Source: Dichetophora obliterata (Eukaryota; Arthropoda; Insecta; Diptera; Sciomyzidae). From it: DNA of 64,000 nucleotides. Of the stretch, positions 59,262-64,000 are shown one piece after another; the first letter of the stretch is position 1, and every line of letters starts with the position of its first letter. A model generated the notes under the pieces. That model saw nothing but the letters and a program-made list of their open reading frames with translations. It had not been told where the DNA came from and made no database searches. The DNA is taken from positions 28,161,318 through 28,225,317 of the forward strand of contig OY986436.1 in the NCBI GenBank assembly GCA_963920525.1. Reading direction: 5' to 3'. A program made the translations under genes and the position numbers.

Positions 59262-59327
59262 GTAAATTGTATTCAATTATTTTGTTGTTTTTTTTAACTG
59301 TTAATTTCAATAAAATATTAACTTTAG
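59262..59327 (+). other. Intron 1 of transposase candidate (66 bp)
   Basis: GTAAAT...CTTTAG. Splicing restores an open frame across the junction (GAT GTG CCG | ATT GCT CAT), whereas reading through meets a stop. Confidence 0.85.
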
Positions 59328-60015
59328 ATTGCTCATAACTTTGATCCAATTGCGATGGGCTGTATGCCCACAAATATTGATGACTGGGTTTTGCGAGCTG
59401 ATCAAAAATATCTTTATGATATGGTACGAGCAGTTGATGCTGGGGCGTGCGATGAACATTTGGCCAGCATTAAACCTGGCCCGCTCAATCTTTCACGCTG
59501 GTTGACAACAGCATCAAGAGTTTTGCGGCTATATGTTACGAAGCCTGTGGCTTGCGAAAAGTTAAAGCAGCTAGCATTTTTTGTTATGAGGGTCTACGCA
59601 CCATTTTGGTTTTTAATAAAAAGCCAACCAAAAGCCATTCATGGCAGCCGCCACTTGTTTAAATACATTGAGTGGACGCGCGAATTACCGGCAGATATGC
59701 AATTTATTGTACAACGCTCTGTTCAAATTAATGGATTTTTTGCTCACCCAGAAAATATTTTACTGGCAATGGTTACAGATGAGAGCAAGGCGACACGAAA
59801 GGAAGCCTACGATATTATTTTACAATCGCGTGCTCATGACACACAAGGAATTCGCCAATTTAATGTCCCCAAGATACAATTCAATTGTGATTCCTATAAA
59901 AATATGATAGATTGGAATGAATTAAGAGCTAATACAGAACTGCCATGCATCCAGTTCTATACTCAACAATACTTATTAGAACTACACGACTCCAATGAAA
60001 TTGTAAAAATTCCTG

Positions 60016-60070
60016 GTAATGAAAAGTTTTTAAAATAATTGTTATGCTTTTCTTAACAAACAATTTTCAG
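60016..60070 (+). other. Intron 2 of transposase candidate (55 bp)
   Basis: GTAATG...TTTTCAG with a polypyrimidine-like stretch. Removal joins AAA ATT CCT G to AA TTT CCA, giving the conserved KIPEFPCH string. Confidence 0.82.
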
Positions 60071-60324
60071 AATTTCCATGTCATTCGCAAAATACGGAAC
60101 GTTTTGTACATGTGGTAAGCCAATCCTGCGTTTCGGTAATTGATAAGAACAGACCTGCACATATTGCAAACAAGATTCAATAGCGCAAGCGTTACTGTAA
60201 AATTGAATCACGAAAAGATTTGGAATAAAAAAAAATTATTTATTTGATAAAACTCTAAATTGTTTTTTTTTTTATCTTTTAATTAGCGACTTAATAAATA
60301 ACCACAAATTTTTTATCATGTTGA

Positions 60325-60775
60325 TAAAAAACGCATTTTTATAAAAATGCTTATAAGGGTTAATTAACGACAGAAAGGAAAAGCAGCATTCAGTACCTTT
60401 CCAATGATACCACGGAATTGTAAATCAGGCTATAAATGGGGAAGTTATATATATTTTTATAAAAACTGCATTAAAAAAATTGAAAAAATCACTGCAAATA
60501 ACTCAATAACTAAGTGTGTGGGCAGATTTAAAAAAAAATAAAAAACAAAACTATGTATTTCATCGATTTACACTATTTGTGACAATTTTTTTGACCGAAG
60601 GTAGTGTGGTATAAATAGTATTAATCAAAAACGCGATTTTTAGAGGTTATTTCAAACCATTCCAGCTCACGAACGGCTAAAGCTAGAGTTGCAATATTTT
60701 GGGAATCATCATAAAATAAACCAAAGTTTGTTTTCAGGAGGTGACCCGGACAACTTTTTTTTTTGAGGCGCCTTA
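60325..60775. repeat. Right ~450-bp TIR
   Basis: Inverse of the left arm with a low mismatch count. The minus-strand frame 60621-60926 straddles it and is not a gene. Confidence 0.92.
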
Positions 60776-60783
60776 ATGAACAT
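60776..60783. repeat. Target-site duplication, right copy
   Basis: ATGAACAT, second copy of the 8-bp direct repeat. Confidence 0.92.
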
Positions 60784-62290
60784 ATGAGAAGAGACCGAAA
60801 ATAATTCTTAGCACTTTTTTTCGATGTGTTTCTCACTATAAGCTCAGAATTTAAAAGTTTCTCTCTCTGATTTACCCAAAGCTGCAAAATAATTTCTATC
60901 GATCGCTGTGAGTAATTGGATGTCATTCATTTGTGTGGAGAATGGCTTTTGGCTAACTACTGAGAGAAAAATAAAAAGGTTCAAAAAATAGTTAAAGCTC
61001 TAGTGTTGGTATTTGATGTTTATTTATTTTATGCAAATTAAAATTATTTATATACTAGTAGGCCACAGTTGGACTTATTTTTTAACAATTTCCTAAAGAC
61101 ATGTCAAACGAAATAAAAAATTCTCTTATTTTCTGTGTTTTGTTTTGTTTTGCTGTAGCACAAATATGGTATTTCAAAACTTTTTTCATAAAAAATCAGC
61201 CCAGTACTTTAAGAGCTTATTAGCAACACAAATTTGCTCCAACATTTTTTTATAATGGTATAGAATGACAAACTGAAATAATAGTAGTATACATTTTCTT
61301 AGAATTAATTTTTTATTTCAATGCAAATACAAAATGTAAAACCTCAATGCAAACTTAAATACCGGTGTTAAAAATATACCGCATAATATTCAATGAAAAT
61401 TTTTTTCCCAATGTGAAATTATAGCGCCTCTCACTAAGATACACCGATTTTACATTTTTCTGTTTGCTTTGCACTGTCCGATATAATTTGTTTCATTTTA
61501 CTTAACTCAGTTTCATCACAACGGACCAAATATCTGGTCTGCATGGGCCGGTCTTTGACATGCATTCTATATCAACAGAATATCCGATTCTAATAAGGAA
61601 TATAAAAATGAACGAAGAACTCAAAGTTTTGTTTTTAAACTTTATTCAAAAAATGTTATGGTAACTCCATAACTCCGTTTACGAGATGTCAAATCATTTA
61701 CATTTGCTTACGAATGTAAAACGAAAAAAAGAAACATGTTTGTTAAATTGCGCAAAAGTGGTGTTTTTTTTTTTTAAGATTGCACCTGAGGCGGATATTT
61801 TGACAAAAAGTAAGTAAATAATTAATTGAATTTGGCAACACAAAATTGATAACGACTTAATAGAAAATAATAGAGGAGTGCAAAATGCAAATTATTGTCG
61901 TCGGATTTTCCGTGTATAAAAAATATTTCAACAACAACTGCGTTTCATATGTTTCTACTCGAATACGACAAAAGGAATAGCATTAAAAAATAAAATTAAA
62001 AAGTAAAGAATTTTGCACATTGTTTTTTCATACAATCTCTGCGGTCTCAAATTTAAATGTAATAGGATTCCTTAAGCTAGTTTTTTTTACAGAAGCAGCT
62101 GAAATATAGTCAGGTATACTGACTATCCGCGGTCTGTCGGCAAACTGGCTACGCTTTCCGGCTTTACGCCAACAATTTTTAATTTTTCACTTCTCTATAA
62201 TTTTCCACTACGTCGTTTTTACAAATCTAGTATTGATCTTAAAGGCACGATCAATTATCCAGTGTCGGGCGATAGCATTGTCCAATTCCA
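60784..62290. other. AT-rich interior of the composite element
   Basis: No gene established. On the minus strand about 61545-61425 gives a short coding-like stretch (RPMQTRYLVRCDETELSKMK) with no supporting context. Confidence 0.35.
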
Positions 62291-62303
62291 TTCTTTTTTT
62301 CAG

Positions 62304-62520
62304 ATTTAAGCAGTTTTGATTACCAAGAATATGAGGATATTGCCCTAAATGATGCGGATGGCGCAAACATTTCTATTGAAGACTTAGCCGAAGTACAAAT
62401 ACAGCAGTACAAATGTAGAATTGGATTGGTTTGTAGAATTAAAAAAAAAAAGTATAATAAAGTTTATAATAAACAAACACCTCCTTTTTATGTCTTGGGG
62501 ACTAAACTTAAAACCATTTA
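62304..62520 (+). pseudogene. Possible exon or transposase fragment, unrecognised
   Basis: A polypyrimidine tract with CAG (TTCTTTTTTTCAG ending 62303) is followed by an open frame with an acidic segment, SFDYQEYEDIALNDADGANI, then SIEDLAEVQIQQYK. It then becomes lysine-rich and ends at TAA 62520. It sits just inside the right end of the composite element and may be a terminal exon of its lost gene. No domain recognised. Confidence 0.3.
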
Positions 62521-62806
62521 AGACTAGCTTTTAATCCTAGCATACACTTATACTAAGACTTAAATTGGTTTATATCTATGTCATAAGTTGGTTTAAATAT
62601 GAAACTTTCCGAGCACTACATTTTAAACCATTAAAGACTAAGTTTAAATCATAATATTTAAACTTCGTAAGGACTATTTTTGAAACTAAAAAGCACTAAC
62701 AGATTTCATTTAAACGTCGGAAAGACTAAATCTTAGTCCTAATTTAGTTTTGTCGTATATATAGTCCAAAAAAGTTTTGAATTTAGACCAAGATTTTTAA
62801 CTGTGT

Positions 62807-63423
62807 ACACTAAAAATATGAACACATAAAAATTTTAATTACACCAAAAAATTTAATAATTTAATTTAGTATAATGATTGCAGCCACCAAACAGCTGATT
62901 TTAAAAAGATAGATCATAATTCTTACATAATTTCTAATGAAAGACGTGAATAGTTTTCTTAAAAAATGTCTAGAAGCCGTACTCTGCACCCTAAGTAAGT
63001 AAAAACCAATATTGATATGACCTTGAAATTTTCGCGAAGAAAGAATAAAAAACGCGAAGCACGTTTTGTTACCACATCATTTTTTTTTTGTTTTATTGTC
63101 AGATGCTGCAAATTTCGTTATCAGTTCTAAAAAATTGTTGCAGAAAAAATATGAAATATATAACTTGTTAAAAAATAGCAAAAATGTGTTGAAAAAACTT
63201 ATAAAAAAAATTATTTCAAGCAAATGCAAACTTGTTAATGTCTCGAAAAACGCAACTTAACACATGTAAGAACTTTAACTTATTCAATTTTTTGCACTTA
63301 AATACATGCCGGTTGGAGGCAAAACACATGTATCAGTGTTATCATGGTTATATCATGTGTCGAATAACATGGCTTTCACATTAGAAAAATTTGCAGCATT
63401 GCATGAGAAAAATCTAATGGCAA
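62807..63423. other. AT-rich intergenic stretch
   Basis: No gene supported. The 64-codon frame 63066-63260 is lysine/asparagine-rich and lacks features. Confidence 0.4.
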
Positions 63424-63500
63424 TAAGATAACAGATAGTGATCAAAAGAAAAGAAACAAAGAGAGAGAGCGAGAGTAGACAGCATTTGATCGATAAGATT
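63424..63500 (+). promoter_or_regulatory. GATA and GAGA-like motif cluster upstream of the peritrophin gene
   Basis: AGATAA (63426), AGATAG (63433) and GATAAG (63492) flank a GAGAGAGAGCGAGAG tract (63461-63475). In flies, GATA factors drive midgut genes and GAGA tracts mark open promoters (established knowledge). Their role here is inferred from position, 70-145 bp before the TATA box. Confidence 0.45.
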
Positions 63501-63569
63501 TTAATTAAATGGCAGTTGATATAGAGTTGCACATATTTCATCTCCAACCGAATAATAACTTGTTGCTAG

Positions 63570-63577
63570 TATAAAAG
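63570..63577 (+). promoter_or_regulatory. TATA box of the peritrophin gene
   Basis: TATAAAAG lies 126 bp before the ATG. Possible initiators downstream are TCAGCA (63591) and TCAGTC (63615); neither lies at the ideal ~30-bp distance, so the start site is uncertain. Confidence 0.7.
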
Positions 63578-63695
63578 CCAACGCAACAAGTCAGCAAGAG
63601 CAGAGTTCAAACACTCAGTCCAGTAAAAGGAGCCTAATTAGCAGCTCTAGCGGACATAATAAATTAAAAAAGAGCTCTTTTTTCTGACATTGACA

Positions 63696-64000
63696 ATGCG
63701 AGCTTATTTAGGTGAGTAGTTTTTACACGAAAAAGGTGGTATATTTTTTAAAAATTTCAATATATTTCTCCCTTAGCAACCTTTTGCATTCTTCTTGCTC
63801 TGGCAGCAGCAGGCAATGCTGCCAAACTGAGGCCTTTGGCACGTGCCATCGACAACACTCTGTATGAACGTTTCGTATGTCTCTCTAAATGTGATGGCTT
63901 TAAGGCTATGGTACCAGGTAGCTGCAGTCAATACTACCTTTGTACGAATGGCAAATCCAGTATTAAAACATGTCCCAAATATTTCGAACCCGTTTCACAA
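63696..64000 (+). CDS. Secreted chitin-binding (CBM14/peritrophin-A) protein, 5' part
   Basis: Exon 1 (63696-63711) encodes MRAYL plus one base. A 65-bp GTGAGT...TTAG intron (63712-63776) follows, and exon 2 runs off the window. The joined start gives a typical signal peptide (MRAYLATFCILLALAAAGNA), so the protein is secreted. After a short spacer a peritrophin-A domain begins: KCDGFKAMVPGSCSQYYLC and GKSSIKTC give cysteine spacing C-x11-C-x5-C-x9-C with the aromatic pair YY before the third, the usual chitin-binding pattern. Such proteins coat chitin in the insect gut peritrophic matrix or cuticle. The domain's last cysteines and the C-terminus lie beyond 64000. ATG 63696 was chosen because it alone yields the signal peptide after splicing; a TATA box lies upstream. 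The only host gene seen; intact as far as visible. Confidence 0.9.
63712..63776 (+). other. Intron 1 of the peritrophin gene (65 bp)
   Basis: GTGAGT donor, AT-rich body, TTTCTCCCTTAG acceptor. It splits codon 6 (G|CA) within the signal peptide. Confidence 0.9.

Larger units (their letters stand above)
57978..60228 (+). pseudogene. Intron-containing RNase H-like transposase candidate
   Basis: A possible start is ATG 57978, giving a Cys pair (YKCEFLNCD); a frame change near 58050 leads to an open N-terminal region with basic and helical character and ISVCKCALKIRMSCSCPG. One extra T near 58404 shifts the frame to an acidic linker (DFESESENES). Another shift near 58750 leads to the core: ILKCISFDGKRERTL, EEHITLVSEPSSNYIGY, VNCDGTSTNTG, LQWLICLFHFNELPF. 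Intron 1 (59262-59327) joins CEDVP to IAHNFDPIA; then PLNLSRWLTTASRVLRLYV and FFAHPENILLAMVTDES follow. Intron 2 (60016-60070) joins KIP to EFPCHSQNTERFVHVV. TAG 60181 interrupts the tail, which ends at TAA 60228 beside AATAAA. I recall similar uncharacterised arthropod proteins; the two aspartates suggest a DDE fold (inference). Confidence 0.8.
57286..60775 (+). mobile_element. Long-TIR transposon with a spliced transposase-like gene
   Basis: A 3,490-bp element with perfect 8-bp target duplications. It has terminal TAAGGCGCCTCAA (57286) and its inverse (ending 60775), and inverted repeats that continue for ~455 bp on each side (57286-57746 and 60325-60775). The left arm has ~11 extra bases just inside the tip. 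One gene (57978-60228) lies between the arms on the plus strand, with two short introns. The 8-bp duplication alone would fit hAT or P, but the protein lacks the usual signatures of either. Confidence 0.9.
56764..62806. mobile_element. Composite TIR element with TAGTCCAAA-type motifs
   Basis: ACACAGTTAAAAATCTTGGA (56764) and the inverse right end (AGATTTTTAACTGTGT, ending 62806) match over ~25 bp with one or two mismatches. Both subterminal zones (56764-56935 and 62490-62806) are full of TAGTCCAAAAAAGTTTT, TTTAAACTTA and ACTAAG themes. A 3.5-kb transposon (57286-60775) is inserted within. The rest shows no full gene. The superfamily is unknown; the pairing of ends 6 kb apart should be regarded as probable. 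Confidence 0.55.

Overview
This 64 kb window is AT-rich animal DNA, most likely from a fly (Diptera, probably a higher fly; this is an inference). The reasons are short introns (55-66 bp), an insect peritrophin-type secreted protein gene at the right edge, a LOA-like retrotransposon, DD41D (rosa-like) mariners, and Helitron, hAT, piggyBac and Tigger elements. No rRNA, CRISPR array or bacterial-style operon is present.

Only one host gene is supported: the 5' part of a secreted chitin-binding (CBM14/peritrophin-A) protein at 63696-64000, with a TATA box and GATA/GAGA-like motifs upstream. The other ~63 kb is intergenic DNA packed with old, nested transposable elements.

Layout: a long-TIR DD41D mariner (788-2774); a small TIR element (3131-3651); a nearly complete Tigger/pogo element (4333-6807); a hairpin MITE (6992-7608); degenerate repeats (7921-8690); an unassigned element full of TCCGTAACGGA-type motifs (10297-11417); foldbacks (11752-12250); a piggyBac element (12842-15235) beside a Mutator-like relic (15240-16595); a 181-bp-arm palindrome (17053-17460); motif-saturated TIR elements (18681-19518, 24063-25242 with an insertion, 37979-38483); a Helitron-like unit (26551-28553); a LOA-like retrotransposon (30150-35602) with a 13-bp target duplication inside an older CR1/Jockey-type pseudogene (29610-36530); a 5-kb hAT element (43240-48277) holding a SINE and a solo LTR; a Jockey fragment (48640-49312); a three-level nest at 49584-55264 (unassigned TIR element, then DD41D mariner, then tandem Helitrons); a piggyBac relic (55630-56620); and a composite at 56764-62806.

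The most unusual object is 57286-60775: a 3.49-kb transposon with perfect 8-bp target duplications, ~455-bp inverted repeats and a spliced transposase-like gene with two canonical short introns. I cannot place its protein in a named transposase superfamily. All transposase and retrotransposon genes seen here are broken, so the locus reads as a graveyard of elements upstream of a gut-type gene.
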